Source: Bacteroidota bacterium
GTDB lineage: Bacteria; Bacteroidota; Bacteroidia; Chitinophagales; Chitinophagaceae
DNA: 64,000 bases
Assembly: GCA_023387985.1 (NCBI GenBank)
Contig: JAEWHC010000001.1
Span: 177,178-241,177, forward strand
Direction of reading: 5' to 3'
The position numbers and the translations under genes were made by a program. The notes beneath the pieces are model-generated. The model saw only the letters and a program-made list of their open reading frames with translations. It had not been told where the DNA came from and did no database searches. Position 1 is the stretch's first letter. The number at the start of each line of letters is the position of its first letter. Shown here in pieces: positions 36,910 to 47,585 of the stretch.

Positions 36910-37815
36910 TTATTTATACAAAGAGGCAAAGCTCTGAGTCAGTGTAAATCCGCTTTCATCAATACCATAAGTGATGCCATCGATTTTTGTGGTAAAGATG
37001 TTGTAGAAGATCAAAGCCACGGCAGAGGTACCAATACCCAATGCGGTGTTATACAGGGCCTCGGAGATACCGATAGCCAGGTTGGCAGCAGCAGCGGCAC
37101 CACCGGCTTCTTCACCCAAAGAGGCGAAGGCCTTGATCATACCCATAACCGTTCCGAGAAGGGCAACCAATGTAGCCAGGGATACGATGGTGGACAGGAA
37201 CACCAGGTTTCTTTCCAGCATAGGCATTTCCAGTGCGGTAGCCTCTTCCACTTCTTTTTGTATGGCCAAAACTTTCTGGTCAGTATCCAAATTGGGTTCA
37301 GTAATCATTTCTTTGTATTTGCGCAGGCCGGCTTTCATCACATTGGCAACGCTTCCTTTCTTCTTATCGCATTCAGCAACAGCAGCGTCAACGTTTCTGT
37401 TGGCCAGGTGATACTGAACTTTACGGATAAATTCGGATACGTTTCCTTTTCCTTGCGCCTTGGTAATGGTGAGGAAGCGCTCAATTGCGAATGTCCATAC
37501 CATCAGGTGAAGACCAATAAGCACAGGCACGATGATACCGCCTTCGTACATACGGATGATTACAGATTTAGGTCCACGGTGCTGAGGCCAGAAACCGCCC
37601 GACATATCTGGTTCGGTAAATCCGGAAGGATCACCCAACAAGTAACGCCATATGGCATAACCAGCCAAAATGCACAAGATGGGTGCAAGAATGCTGATAA
37701 GATTGGAGGTTCTCTTTGGCTGAACTGAAGTAGTCGATCTCGCAACAGTTGCACTAGGTCTGTTCTCTGGTGAAACGGGTCTGTTTTCTGCACCAGTAGG
37801 TTTGTTTTCTGCCAT
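36910..37815 (-). CDS. exbB: MotA/TolQ/ExbB proton channel
   Basis: The 301-aa channel subunit of the TonB motor. A polar N-terminal tail has repeated EN-(K/R)-P units (ENKPTGAENRPVSPENRP), then three to four membrane helices. The conserved MotA/ExbB region covers about residues 190-275 (LVFLSTIVSLATLVALLG, MGMIKAFASLGEEAGGAA, YNTALGIGTSAVALIFYN). It is first in the operon exbB-exbD-exbD-tonB. Confidence 0.92.
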   Translation of the reverse strand: MAENKPTGAENRPVSPENRPSATVARSTTSVQPKRTSNLISILAPILCILAGYAIWRYLLGDPSGFTEPDMSGGFWPQHRGPKSVIIRMYEGGIIVPVLIGLHLMVWTFAIERFLTITKAQGKGNVSEFIRKVQYHLANRNVDAAVAECDKKKGSVANVMKAGLRKYKEMITEPNLDTDQKVLAIQKEVEEATALEMPMLERNLVFLSTIVSLATLVALLGTVMGMIKAFASLGEEAGGAAAAANLAIGISEALYNTALGIGTSAVALIFYNIFTTKIDGITYGIDESGFTLTQSFASLYK

Positions 37816-38132
37816 ACAATTCTTGTTTTTTAGTGTTTAGTTATTAATCTTAATTTAATGCAAATTGATTTCAGGTCGCAATTCTACATAAAAAAATGAT
37901 CTTACCAATAATAAGTTAAGATTTTTTCTCCTTGGTTCGCAGTCAATGAAAGGCAACATGTAAAAGGAATTGAATACCCGCATTTTTTTGAGGCAATAAA
38001 AGTACGAACCGAAAGATTCTAAACCCACAAATATTTAAAATTTTATTGTCGTAACGTCAACAATTGAAGCATTTACTTATCTTTCCGCGATTGCTAAATT
38101 TCTAGATTAAACAAAAGCGCAAAACCAAAAAA
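37816..38132. other. Divergent promoter region, 317 bp
   Basis: Separates leftward exbB from the rightward metalloprotease. It is AT-rich, with no ORF. TATCTTTC at 38079-38086 is one base from the -7 consensus for the rightward gene, but no TTG lies at the proper spacing. Confidence 0.4.
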
Positions 38133-40700
38133 ATGATGAGAACTAAACTAGCCATGTGGCTATTGCTTGCACTATTTATGCTGCCCGTTTCCATGGAAGC
38201 ACAGAACCGCCGGAATCCCGGAACTCCGGTTACGGATACCACCCAGCGTAAAGACACCGCTGAAGCAAGAACCGCAAGACCGCCTTCGCGTGGACCAAAA
38301 GCTTACAAAGATGTGATAACCGCAAAAACCATTTCTCAAAAAGGGTTGTTTACGGTACACAAAACGGATGACAACAAATACCTGATTGAAATTCCCAACC
38401 ATTTGTTCGATAAGGATTTTCTGCTGGTTAACCGTATTGCCAAAGGCGCAGCAGATGTACGTTCGGGAATGGGTGGATATGCCGGGGATATTATTGATGA
38501 AATGGTGATCCGGTTCATTAAAGGACCTGACAATAAAGTTTTTATAGAAAAAGCGAGTTTCCGTGAAAGGGCTTCCGATTCAACAGGGATGTACCAATCA
38601 GTAAAAAATTCAAGTATTCAACCGCTTATTCAGGCTTTTGATGTGCAGGCTTACAGCGACAACAAGTCGTCTGCTGTTATCGACATAACGTCCATGCTGA
38701 ATGCGGATAATGACATCCTTTTCTTTGGAAGCTCGGCCAAGCGCAGTTATAATCTTGGATCGGTACAAAACGACCGTTCTTATGTAGTATCTGTAAATTC
38801 CTACCCCGAAAACCTGAATATCCGTACAGTAAAAACCTATACCCGTACTCCTCCGCCGGCAACCGGCACCGCAGCCGCAGCGGTTTTCGGTAGACCCAAT
38901 CTCGACCCCGCCACCTTTGAACTGAACAGTTCATTGATCCAGCTTCCGGATAATCCCATGCGCCCCAGGGCTTGGGATGAACGAGTAGGTTATTTTTCAA
39001 CCAGCTATATTGACTATGACCTGAATCCGCAAGGAGTAAAGAGCGTGGTTCTGGCCCGGAGATGGCGCCTTGAGCCCAAGCCCGAAGACGTTCAAAAATA
39101 TCTTGCCGGTGAACTCGTGGAGCCTCAGCAACCAATCGTTTTTCATATTGATCCCACTACTCCGCAAAAATGGATTCCTTTCCTGATTCAGGGTGTGAAT
39201 GACTGGCAGGTTGCTTTTGAACAAGCAGGCTTTAAAAACGCCATTGTAGGTAAAATGGCCCCCAAATCAGACCAGGATTCAACGTGGCTGCTGGAAGATG
39301 CCCGCTACTCCGCCATTGTTTATAAGCCAAGCAATATCCCCAATGCGAGTGGCCCCAACATCCAGGATCCGAGAACCGGACAAATCCTGGAAAGCCATAT
39401 CAACTGGTATCATAATGTAATGAGCCTGCTGCGAAACTGGTATATGATTCAGGCAGCCAACGTAGATCCGGGTGCACGCAAGCTTGTTTTTGAAGATGAA
39501 CTCATGGGTGAACTGATCCGTTTTGTAAGCAGCCATGAAGTGGGACATACCCTGGGCCTTCGCCATAATTTTGGCTCCTCATCTACCGTACCGGTGGAAA
39601 ACCTGCGTAATAAAAAATGGGTGGAAGAAAATGGACATACCCCATCTATTATGGATTATGCACGTTTCAATTATGTGGCACAACCTGAAGACAATATTGA
39701 TCGCATCGGCTTATTCCCCAAGATCAATGATTACGACAAATGGGCTATTGAATGGGGTTACAAATGGTTCCCGTCTTCCAAGTCGGATAGCCAGATTAAG
39801 GAAGAACTGCATGCGCTGACAACAGCCAAATTGAAGAACAAAAGGCTATGGTGGGGAGATGGAGAGGCATTTCGTGATGATCCACGTGCCCAAACAGAAG
39901 ATTTGGGAGATGACCCGATTGCGGCCAGTAACTATGGAATCAAAAACCTCCAGAGAATGATCCCCGAACTGAGCAAATGGACTTACCAGGAAGGTGAAAA
40001 CTATACTGACCTTGCTGAAGTTTATAACCAGGTTACCGGCCAGTTCGGTCGCTATATCGGACATGTGGGAAGGTTAATTGGTGGTGTGGAACGTACAGCA
40101 CGCCTGATGGATCAACCCGGAGATGTTTACAATTTTACTCCAAAGGCGAAGCAGCAGGCTGCAGTAAACTGGCTCAACCGGAATGTGTTTAATACGCCAA
40201 CCTGGGTGATTAATGACAAGGTGGTTTACAATGCCAATATTGCACCGCAAACGGTAATTGCTTCATTGCAAAATCGTGCGCTTTCATCTATTTTCGGTGG
40301 CGGCACGGCTACAAATTTGCAGCGCTTTGAAGCTGAAAAAGGAAGTGATGCCTATACGCTTGCTCAGTTGATGACGGATGTGCGCAGCTCGATTTTCTCA
40401 GAACTGGCCTCGCGTAAGCCGATCGATATTTACAGGCGATCATTACAGCGCACGCTGGTAAGCCGGTTCATCGGTATTCTGAATCCCCCGGCAATGCCTG
40501 CTTCCATGAATATTGGCGGCGTCCAGGTTTCCGTAGGCAGCACCTCAGGTACCAATGATATGGAAATGGTTGCACGGGCACAATTGCGGGCTATCCAGGG
40601 CCAGATTGCCACTGCCAAGGCAGGGTATACAGATGCCACAAGCCGCATGCACCTGCAAGACCTGGAAGACCAGATCAAACTTGCTTTTACTGGCAAATAA
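38133..40700 (+). CDS. Exported zinc metalloprotease (DUF5117/DUF4953 type)
   Basis: An 855-aa exported protein with a signal peptide (about residues 1-23, ending SMEAQ). The layout, with an N-terminal part (DUF5118-like, about 55-100), a DUF5117-like middle (about 105-300) and a DUF4953-like catalytic domain, matches a large Bacteroidetes metzincin-type family. The active site is H468-E469-V-G-H472-T-L-G-L-R-H478, i.e. HExxHxxGxxH, with the Met-turn candidate SIMDYARF downstream. It probably cleaves proteins at the cell surface or in the periplasm; the substrate is unknown. The start may be the second ATG (38136), which changes one residue. Confidence 0.9.
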   Translation: MMRTKLAMWLLLALFMLPVSMEAQNRRNPGTPVTDTTQRKDTAEARTARPPSRGPKAYKDVITAKTISQKGLFTVHKTDDNKYLIEIPNHLFDKDFLLVNRIAKGAADVRSGMGGYAGDIIDEMVIRFIKGPDNKVFIEKASFRERASDSTGMYQSVKNSSIQPLIQAFDVQAYSDNKSSAVIDITSMLNADNDILFFGSSAKRSYNLGSVQNDRSYVVSVNSYPENLNIRTVKTYTRTPPPATGTAAAAVFGRPNLDPATFELNSSLIQLPDNPMRPRAWDERVGYFSTSYIDYDLNPQGVKSVVLARRWRLEPKPEDVQKYLAGELVEPQQPIVFHIDPTTPQKWIPFLIQGVNDWQVAFEQAGFKNAIVGKMAPKSDQDSTWLLEDARYSAIVYKPSNIPNASGPNIQDPRTGQILESHINWYHNVMSLLRNWYMIQAANVDPGARKLVFEDELMGELIRFVSSHEVGHTLGLRHNFGSSSTVPVENLRNKKWVEENGHTPSIMDYARFNYVAQPEDNIDRIGLFPKINDYDKWAIEWGYKWFPSSKSDSQIKEELHALTTAKLKNKRLWWGDGEAFRDDPRAQTEDLGDDPIAASNYGIKNLQRMIPELSKWTYQEGENYTDLAEVYNQVTGQFGRYIGHVGRLIGGVERTARLMDQPGDVYNFTPKAKQQAAVNWLNRNVFNTPTWVINDKVVYNANIAPQTVIASLQNRALSSIFGGGTATNLQRFEAEKGSDAYTLAQLMTDVRSSIFSELASRKPIDIYRRSLQRTLVSRFIGILNPPAMPASMNIGGVQVSVGSTSGTNDMEMVARAQLRAIQGQIATAKAGYTDATSRMHLQDLEDQIKLAFTGK

Positions 40701-41059
40701 TATATTTCAAAAAGTTATGAACTACCCCCTAAAAGTGGGGCAGTTTTTTTATACGGAATATTGTATTAGCCAAATATCAGCAATCTCTTGAGGAAAGTAT
40801 TTAACATTGGGCCTGTGATTCTAAATTCCCGGAACCAATTCTATGAGTCACAGCAGTAAAGCTGCTACAGTCCCCGAATTTTGCAAAGAATAATCTGCTA
40901 TAACGTAGTAAATATTTCAGCCATCTGCCGGCGATCATCAGCCGGAACCACTTTAAAAAACCTCCAATTTCCTGCCCGGCAGCTGAAGTCGAATATAGCT
41001 CATGCAGAGCAGCTACATAAAATTCCGGAACATTCTTTTTTAATGATCAAACTAAAAGA
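40701..41059. other. Intergenic region between convergent genes, 359 bp
   Basis: Holds the terminator at 40722-40752 and a small AGCAG/CTGCT hairpin near 40852. No gene, tRNA or repeat could be made out in the rest. Confidence 0.45.
40722..40752 (+). terminator. Rho-independent terminator
   Basis: Arms CTACCCCC and GTGGGGCAG around TAAAA are followed by seven T residues. It lies 22 bp after the metalloprotease stop. Confidence 0.75.
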
Positions 41060-42343
41060 TCATTCGTAACGTAACGCATCAATAGGATCGAGTTTGGCCG
41101 CCTTCACCGCGGGATACAGGCCTGCAATCAGACCAGTAATAAAGCACATACTTATTCCCAGCAGGACCCAGAGCCAGGGCAAAACAAAACCGGTTTTCAA
41201 CAGCATGGCAAACAGGTTGCCAATAATGATGCCGAAGAAAATTCCAAACGCCGCACCTAGAAGGCTGATGATCACCGATTCATATAAAAACTGTTTGCGT
41301 ATGGCTGAAGAGGGCGCGCCAATCGCTTTGGATAAACCTATTTCTTTTGTTCTTTCGGTTACGGCCACCAGCATAATATTCATCAGGGCAATGGCAGCCC
41401 CAAACAGGGTAATAAACCCGATGACCCCCGCAGCTCCGGTAATGCCAGCAAGAAACCCGATGAACTGTTCAGCAAGCGCATCGCTTTTATCTATTACAAA
41501 ATTCTCTTCTTCGCGAAAATCCAGCTTACGAATATTCCGCATCAAACCCGTAGCTTCCCCGGCAGCGTGATCTACCATCCGTACATCGTCAACCATTACT
41601 CCTATGGAAAACGAACTTCTGCCACTGATCTGCCGTATGTTGTTGTAAGAGGTTATGGCCACATTATCAAGATTCATAAATGCGGAAGATCCTTTTTGCT
41701 TCAATACACCGATGACCAGGTAAGGCCGGTCATTAATCTTAATGGTCTTTTCCAGTGCTTTCTCGCTGTTGCCTTCAAAGAGTTTATCTACTACATTATT
41801 CCCTATGATCACAACATTCGATCCGCTCTGAATATCATTCAATGTAAAATTGCGGCCTCCCTGTAATTCATAGCCGTTGAGGGCTAAGTAATTTTCATCA
41901 CCTCCCTGAAAACTCACATTAGGATTTGTTTTATAAGTTTTGGATTCGGTCACATATTGCAGAAGCGAAGCAAAGTTGCCCCTGTTGCTGATGCTTACTG
42001 TTGCCGGAAATTTATAATTGTTTTTGAATCGAAGGGCCTCTTCGTGGCTAATGATTTTGTCGAGGTTTGACCGGCGCTGTTTCAGGCTTTTCTTCGATGT
42101 TTTTTCAACATTACTCTGATTGCCTCCCATAAAGAAATTCCGGTCTTTAAACCTGATGCTAAACCCGTTTGCCCCCATGGTACTAAAGCTTTCGCGAAGG
42201 CTTTGGTTCATCGCAGTAATTGCGGTTAAAATACCAACCAGTGCGGTAATGCCAAGCGCAATGATCCCGATGGTTATACCGGTCCGCAGTTTATTTACCT
42301 TAACTGTTTGCCACGCAAGGGCGACAATATCCCTGAATTGCAT
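41060..42343 (-). CDS. ABC transporter permease, MacB/FtsX type
   Basis: A 427-aa inner-membrane protein of the MacB family: one N-terminal helix (about 20-42), a large periplasmic domain (about 45-290), then three helices in the FtsX region and a C-terminus reading GLYPAVKAAKLDPIDALRYE. Such permeases work with a LolD/MacB-type ATPase in export or lipoprotein release; no ATPase gene adjoins it. The start at 42343 (MQFRDIVALAWQ) is chosen; the upstream 19-residue extension is not family-like and overlaps a promoter-like TACCTTTA box. Confidence 0.9.
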   Translation of the reverse strand: MQFRDIVALAWQTVKVNKLRTGITIGIIALGITALVGILTAITAMNQSLRESFSTMGANGFSIRFKDRNFFMGGNQSNVEKTSKKSLKQRRSNLDKIISHEEALRFKNNYKFPATVSISNRGNFASLLQYVTESKTYKTNPNVSFQGGDENYLALNGYELQGGRNFTLNDIQSGSNVVIIGNNVVDKLFEGNSEKALEKTIKINDRPYLVIGVLKQKGSSAFMNLDNVAITSYNNIRQISGRSSFSIGVMVDDVRMVDHAAGEATGLMRNIRKLDFREEENFVIDKSDALAEQFIGFLAGITGAAGVIGFITLFGAAIALMNIMLVAVTERTKEIGLSKAIGAPSSAIRKQFLYESVIISLLGAAFGIFFGIIIGNLFAMLLKTGFVLPWLWVLLGISMCFITGLIAGLYPAVKAAKLDPIDALRYE

Positions 42344-42347
42344 AGTG

Positions 42348-42355
42348 TAAAGGTA
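42348..42355 (-). promoter_or_regulatory. -7 promoter box of the permease gene
   Basis: TACCTTTA on the minus strand, 4 bases before the start codon at 42343, one base from TAnnTTTG. No TTG is seen at the expected -33 position, so this is tentative. Confidence 0.3.
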
Positions 42356-42427
42356 GGAACGGTAACATTTTCTACCGTACCGTTCATCCGGCTTATGCAA
42401 CCGCCAGACAAGGCAAATTCTGCTTTT

Positions 42428-43810
42428 TTAGAAATACAGGTACTGAAGCAACCATTGCGGCATAACACCAATGAACAGGATGAGCACGGCCAGGACCACC
42501 ATTACCCCGGTAAACACTGGCGTGATTTCACGGCTTGCCGTTGCTTCGCCGGCTTTGAAATACATGGATTGGATCCAGCGGAAATAATAGTAAACGCTGA
42601 TGGCTGCACAAACCACGGCAAGAATAACCAGCCATAAATAACGGCCGCCATCCTGCAAAGCTGCAGAGAGCATATAGTATTTTCCAAAAAATCCGGCAGT
42701 AAGCGGAATACCCGCAAGGCTCAGCATAAAAATGGAAATGGTAAGTGCAAGCAGGGGATGCTGTTTTGCGAATCCATTAAACCCGTCATATGTCTGGTCA
42801 TCCATCTTATTTAGAATGGCAAAAGCTCCCACCGTAGCCAGACTGTAGGCTGCGGAATACAGGATCATTCCTTCATGGGACCAAAGGTTCATCGCAAATA
42901 TGGCAAACAGGATGAATCCGGCCTGGGAAATGGATGAATAAGCGAGCATCCGTTTCAGGTTCTGTTGAAAAACAGCCGTAAGGTTACCGATCAATAAAGT
43001 GAGAGCGATGATGATGGCCATGGCCAGTTTCCATTTTGCCCCGGCAATATCGAATGAGGCGTTGAAGATGGAAATAAAGGCAGCAAATGAACCCACTTTT
43101 ACAACGGTTGCCATAAACGAAGTAATCGGGGTTGGCGCGCCGTCGTAAACATCGGGTGTCCAGAAATGGAAAGGCGCGGCACCCACCTTAAAAGTCATGC
43201 CGGCAAGTACCAGCAGCATACCGCCTGCAAGATTATAACTGATAGGTGTAGATGCCAAATTGAATTTATCCAGAGACAAAGAACCGGTAGCTCCATAGAT
43301 TAATGCAAGACCAAGCAGTAAAACCGCGCTTGAAAAAACACCCATAAGAAAGTATTTCAATGCCGCTTCCACACTCTTCAAATTGCGCTTTTCAGCACCG
43401 GCCAATGCAAATAATGGAATAGTGATGATTTCAATACTCAGGAAGAACATCAGGAGATTGGCGAATGATGTGGCAATGCCGATTCCCGACAGGATGAAGA
43501 ACATCAGTGCGAAATATTCAGCAACATGGAAACCGATAAATTTTAGATCACGTCCATTCAGCAGGAATAAAGCGAATAAGGCGAACAAGCAGATCTCGTT
43601 CATCAGCAATCCAAATTTTGTGGTCTGGATCATATTGCCCGCCTTATCGAAATTGAACAGGATCTGGCCGGCCATTTCGAAGCTGTTGGCAATGAGCAAT
43701 ATTGCGGCAAGAGCCATGGCCAGGTAGGCAACGTGGTCTTTATTCCTGAGAAAGAATCCTGCAAACATCATGAAAATGGCTGCAAGGGGGGCTAAAAATA
43801 TAAGGTTCAT
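42428..43810 (-). CDS. nuoN: NADH:quinone oxidoreductase subunit N
   Basis: NuoN, 460 aa, an antiporter-like proton-pumping subunit of complex I with about 14 membrane helices. The family signature with the pumping lysine is visible (GMTFKVGAAPFHFWTPDVYDG), as is the second lysine-bearing helix (FQQNLKRMLAYSSISQAG). It is the last gene of nuoA-N, 40 bp after nuoM. Confidence 0.95.
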   Translation of the reverse strand: MNLIFLAPLAAIFMMFAGFFLRNKDHVAYLAMALAAILLIANSFEMAGQILFNFDKAGNMIQTTKFGLLMNEICLFALFALFLLNGRDLKFIGFHVAEYFALMFFILSGIGIATSFANLLMFFLSIEIITIPLFALAGAEKRNLKSVEAALKYFLMGVFSSAVLLLGLALIYGATGSLSLDKFNLASTPISYNLAGGMLLVLAGMTFKVGAAPFHFWTPDVYDGAPTPITSFMATVVKVGSFAAFISIFNASFDIAGAKWKLAMAIIIALTLLIGNLTAVFQQNLKRMLAYSSISQAGFILFAIFAMNLWSHEGMILYSAAYSLATVGAFAILNKMDDQTYDGFNGFAKQHPLLALTISIFMLSLAGIPLTAGFFGKYYMLSAALQDGGRYLWLVILAVVCAAISVYYYFRWIQSMYFKAGEATASREITPVFTGVMVVLAVLILFIGVMPQWLLQYLYF

Positions 43811-43850
43811 AGTTTCCTGGTTCTATTTGAACAAGTACAAATTATCTAAT

Positions 43851-45293
43851 CTATTTTCCGGTTCCGGCAGTAAGTTCAACCAGGGTTTCGGAGCCCAGGT
43901 CGAGCAGTTGCTGTGGGAATAATCCAAATACCAAAATAAGCACAACCAAAAAGATCAACGCGGCCGCCTGGTATGGGCTCATTTCACTGAACATGATCTT
44001 ATTTGAAGTGGTGCCGTAAAACGCTTTTCGCACAAAACCAAGCAAATAAATGGCTGCAAGAATTATGGTTAGCGTTCCAAACACACCGAAAAGCACTTTA
44101 TGATTGAACAATCCATTCAGCATCAAAAATTCACCCACAAAACCATTGGTAAGCGGTAAGGCAATATTGGCCATCACGATTACGATCAATACGGCGGTAA
44201 GCCACGGTGCTTTAGTTGCCAGGGCTCCGAGTTTACTTATTTGGGTGACACCGGTTTGCTGTTCAATAATATCTACCACTATCCACAATCCAATCACGTT
44301 TACACCATGACTGAAGAATTGAAAATAAGCCCCCTGCGCGGCCATAGGATCACCGGTAAACAAAGCCGCATTCATGAGGCCGATGTGGGCGATGGAACTG
44401 AAGGCGATCAGCCGTTTAATATTATCTTGCTGAATGGCGATAACCGAAGCATAAACCAAACCGATCAGGCTGATGGTAATAATGAAGTTTCCAAAATTCA
44501 ATGCCTGCTCAGGAAACACAGGCAATAGCCAACGCACAACACCGAACAATCCCATTTTAACCATAATACCACTCAGCACCATAGTTGTACTTGTGGGTGC
44601 CATATCATAAGTATCTGGCTGCCAGGTATGCAGGGGGAAAATGGGCATTTTTACCGCGAAAGCAATGAAGAAAAACCAGAAGAACCAGTTCTGCTCCTGT
44701 AGGGTAAGGGTCACATTCTTAAAGCTTTCCCAGGCAAAACTTGCATCCGGGGTTTTGCTGTACAAATAGATAACGCCAAGCAACATGATCAACGACCCTA
44801 CGAAGGTGTATATGAAAAACTTGAAAGTGATCCGTAAGCGGTTTTCGCCTCCCCATCTTCCGCAAAGGAAATACATGGGGATTAGAGCAAGTTCCCAGAA
44901 AAAATAGAACAACAGCGCATCGGAAGCCAGGAAAACCCCAAGCATGCCTGCAATGGACAGCATGAGCAATCCATAATACACGGGTGCATTGTGGTACCGG
45001 TTGTTCCAGGTAGCAATCAGGATCACCGGGTATGTAAATGCCGTTAACAGCGTAAGGATCTTTGCCGGCCCGTCAAACAGGAAAGCAAACGAACTGTTGA
45101 GACCGCCAAGCCACGGCTTTGAAAACTGAAGCACACCAAAACCGGCCGAAGCGAGGTGTATTGCATAAATAACCGTGGCCAGCAATGCAAATGATGCGAT
45201 CAGTCCCAACCATTTGGCGATCACTTCATTTCGCAGAAATACCATAACGAGGCCGGCAATTACTGGAATGAGTATTATAAAAGGAAGAATCAT
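43851..45293 (-). CDS. nuoM: NADH:quinone oxidoreductase subunit M
   Basis: NuoM, 480 aa, a proton-pumping membrane subunit. The key helix reads AFAVKMPIFPLHTWQPDTY, followed by the QQDNIKRLIAFSSIAHIG segment. It is 25 bp downstream of nuoL and 40 bp upstream of nuoN on the same strand. Confidence 0.95.
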   Translation of the reverse strand: MILPFIILIPVIAGLVMVFLRNEVIAKWLGLIASFALLATVIYAIHLASAGFGVLQFSKPWLGGLNSSFAFLFDGPAKILTLLTAFTYPVILIATWNNRYHNAPVYYGLLMLSIAGMLGVFLASDALLFYFFWELALIPMYFLCGRWGGENRLRITFKFFIYTFVGSLIMLLGVIYLYSKTPDASFAWESFKNVTLTLQEQNWFFWFFFIAFAVKMPIFPLHTWQPDTYDMAPTSTTMVLSGIMVKMGLFGVVRWLLPVFPEQALNFGNFIITISLIGLVYASVIAIQQDNIKRLIAFSSIAHIGLMNAALFTGDPMAAQGAYFQFFSHGVNVIGLWIVVDIIEQQTGVTQISKLGALATKAPWLTAVLIVIVMANIALPLTNGFVGEFLMLNGLFNHKVLFGVFGTLTIILAAIYLLGFVRKAFYGTTSNKIMFSEMSPYQAAALIFLVVLILVFGLFPQQLLDLGSETLVELTAGTGK

Positions 45294-45318
45294 TGCTTAT
45301 TGACTTTTACATGAATGT

Positions 45319-47205
45319 TTAAAACGTGTACATTACCAGCCGGATGAGGAGCACAATCGCAATTACCATGATCAGTATATAATTGGCTACATTTCCACTT
45401 TGCAAATGCCTGATCTGCCGGCTTCCGTATTGTACTCCTTTGCCTACCCCATTTACCAGCCTGTCTATTCCGCTACGCTCCACAATGTTGTAGAAAAAAG
45501 TACCGAGCCCCAGTAAAGGCTTGTTGATAATGGTGTCGTAAAATTCATCCACATACCATTTGTTTTTGAAGAATCCACCAATACCTGTGTCAGACTCTTC
45601 AATTTTTCCTGACCTGTATTTTTTGATCGCATAGAAAATCACCCCAAGCAAAAGCGCTGTGGTAACGGCAATCAGTATCCATTCCAAGGCTGCTGTCAAA
45701 TGGCCTTGCTCCGGCATTTGTGCAAGGCCTTTTTCAAATACGGGAGCCAGAAAATTATTCAGTTTATGGCCATTGGCAGCAAAAATTTTGGGCAGGCCAA
45801 TCCATCCGCCAACGGCGCTCAATATGGCCAAAACGATTAATGGAATCGTCATAGCTGGCGGCCCTTCTTTTGGTTTATGCGCAGGATCTCCCCGGTACTC
45901 ACCCATAAAGGTGAGCGTGTACAGTCTAAACATGTAAAAAGCGGTCAGTAATGCTCCGCCCATACCCAGGATATAATAAAGAGGACTTGAACCATAGGCG
46001 GCTACCAAAATTTCATCCTTACTAAAAAATCCGCTGAGCGGAATGATACCTGCAATAGCAATGGAACCTATAAGCATGGTAATTTTGGTAATGGGCATGT
46101 ATTTGCCCAGTCCGCCATAATTTTTCATATCCTGCTCGTGGTGCATGGCATAAATCACACTTCCGGCTCCCAGGAACAACAGCGCTTTGAAAAACGCATG
46201 CGTCATTACATGGAAAACGGCACCGGTAAAAGCTCCTACTCCAAGGCCGAGGAACATGTAGCCCAACTGGCTAACCGTTGAATAGGCCAGTACTTTTTTA
46301 ATATCGTTTTGCCGGAGGGCGATTGTGGCCGCAAGCAATGCTGTTGCAAGGCCTACCAGGGCAACAATGGTCATGGAGGTTGGCGCCAGCACATACATTA
46401 AATTGCTGCGCGCAATCATGTAAATACCCGCGGTGACCATGGTGGCGGCGTGGATTAGTGCAGATACCGGAGTGGGACCAGCCATTGCATCGGGGAGCCA
46501 GGTGTATAATGGTATTTGCGCACTTTTACTGGCTGCGCCCACCAGGAAGAGGATGGTAATCCAGGTCAGCGTTTCTGTTGATGCTTCTCCCGGCAACTGA
46601 CTGAAAACAGTACCAAAACTCGTAGACCCAAAATTCTGAATCACCATGAAAATGCCCAGTAGGAAAGCAAAGTCTCCGATCCGGTTCATCACGAAAGCTT
46701 TTTGCGCAGATTTGTTGAATTCTTTGTTTTTATACCAGAATCCAATCAGCAGGTACGAGCACAATCCTACACCTTCCCATCCCATGTACATCACTACGTA
46801 ATTACCGCCCATTACCAGCAGAAGCATGCTAAAGATAAACAGGTTGAGAAATGAGAAATAGCGGGCATATTGTGTTGGTGATTCTTCATTCATGTAAACT
46901 GTGGAGAAAACATGGATCAAAAATCCAACACCGGTTATAATAAGCAGAAAAACAGTGGTTAGCTGATCAACCTGGTACTCGAACGGGATCGAAAGCTTTC
47001 CGAGTTTAATGAAATCAAACAAATGGATAACACCTGTCTCGCCTCCCCGAACATCATTGAAAACCAGCAGGCTCAGCACGAAAGAAATCAGCACAGTCCC
47101 ACTTGCAAGAATGCCGGTAAGAGATTTGGACAAGTGGTTTCTGAATACACCTGCCAGTAAGAAACCGACAAGAGGTACCAGCGGGATGAATAAAGCGAAT
47201 TTCAT
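45319..47205 (-). CDS. nuoL: NADH:quinone oxidoreductase subunit L
   Basis: NuoL, 628 aa, the distal proton pump with the long lateral helix at its C-terminus. The core signature is AASKSAQIPLYTWLPDAM, with the pumping lysine helix LRQNDIKKVLAYSTVSQLG. The C-terminal portion (about 500-628) carries the amphipathic helix and a final membrane anchor. Length is normal for the family. Confidence 0.96.
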   Translation of the reverse strand: MKFALFIPLVPLVGFLLAGVFRNHLSKSLTGILASGTVLISFVLSLLVFNDVRGGETGVIHLFDFIKLGKLSIPFEYQVDQLTTVFLLIITGVGFLIHVFSTVYMNEESPTQYARYFSFLNLFIFSMLLLVMGGNYVVMYMGWEGVGLCSYLLIGFWYKNKEFNKSAQKAFVMNRIGDFAFLLGIFMVIQNFGSTSFGTVFSQLPGEASTETLTWITILFLVGAASKSAQIPLYTWLPDAMAGPTPVSALIHAATMVTAGIYMIARSNLMYVLAPTSMTIVALVGLATALLAATIALRQNDIKKVLAYSTVSQLGYMFLGLGVGAFTGAVFHVMTHAFFKALLFLGAGSVIYAMHHEQDMKNYGGLGKYMPITKITMLIGSIAIAGIIPLSGFFSKDEILVAAYGSSPLYYILGMGGALLTAFYMFRLYTLTFMGEYRGDPAHKPKEGPPAMTIPLIVLAILSAVGGWIGLPKIFAANGHKLNNFLAPVFEKGLAQMPEQGHLTAALEWILIAVTTALLLGVIFYAIKKYRSGKIEESDTGIGGFFKNKWYVDEFYDTIINKPLLGLGTFFYNIVERSGIDRLVNGVGKGVQYGSRQIRHLQSGNVANYILIMVIAIVLLIRLVMYTF

Positions 47206-47230
47206 AGAATTTATTGCCAGTTAGTTAATA

Positions 47231-47569
47231 TTAGTTCTTCAGTCTGTTCAGGAAATTGATATCAACACTGTGCACATTTCTGTACATCAGCACAATGATG
47301 CCCAAACCTACAGCAACTTCGGCCGCAGCCACCACCATAATGAAAAATACAAATAGTTGAGCTTCACTCCCATCCGGCCCTCCGGGAATTGCCGCGGCAA
47401 GGGAACGTTCATAATGCATTTTGGAAAAAGCAACAAGCAGCAGGTTAACAGCATTCAACATCAGTTCAACACACATGAAAATGATGATGGCATTTCTGCG
47501 GATGAGCACTCCTGTTACGCCGATGGAAAACAGGATAATGGCCAGAAAGATGTAATAATTTATAGGCAT
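47231..47569 (-). CDS. nuoK: NADH:quinone oxidoreductase subunit K
   Basis: NuoK, 112 aa, with three membrane helices and the conserved buried glutamates (CVELMLNAVNLLLVAFS and AAAEVAVGLGIIV). It lies 16 bp after nuoJ and 25 bp before nuoL. Confidence 0.95.
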   Translation of the reverse strand: MPINYYIFLAIILFSIGVTGVLIRRNAIIIFMCVELMLNAVNLLLVAFSKMHYERSLAAAIPGGPDGSEAQLFVFFIMVVAAAEVAVGLGIIVLMYRNVHSVDINFLNRLKN

Positions 47570-47585
47570 AGTTCGGTTGTATTAA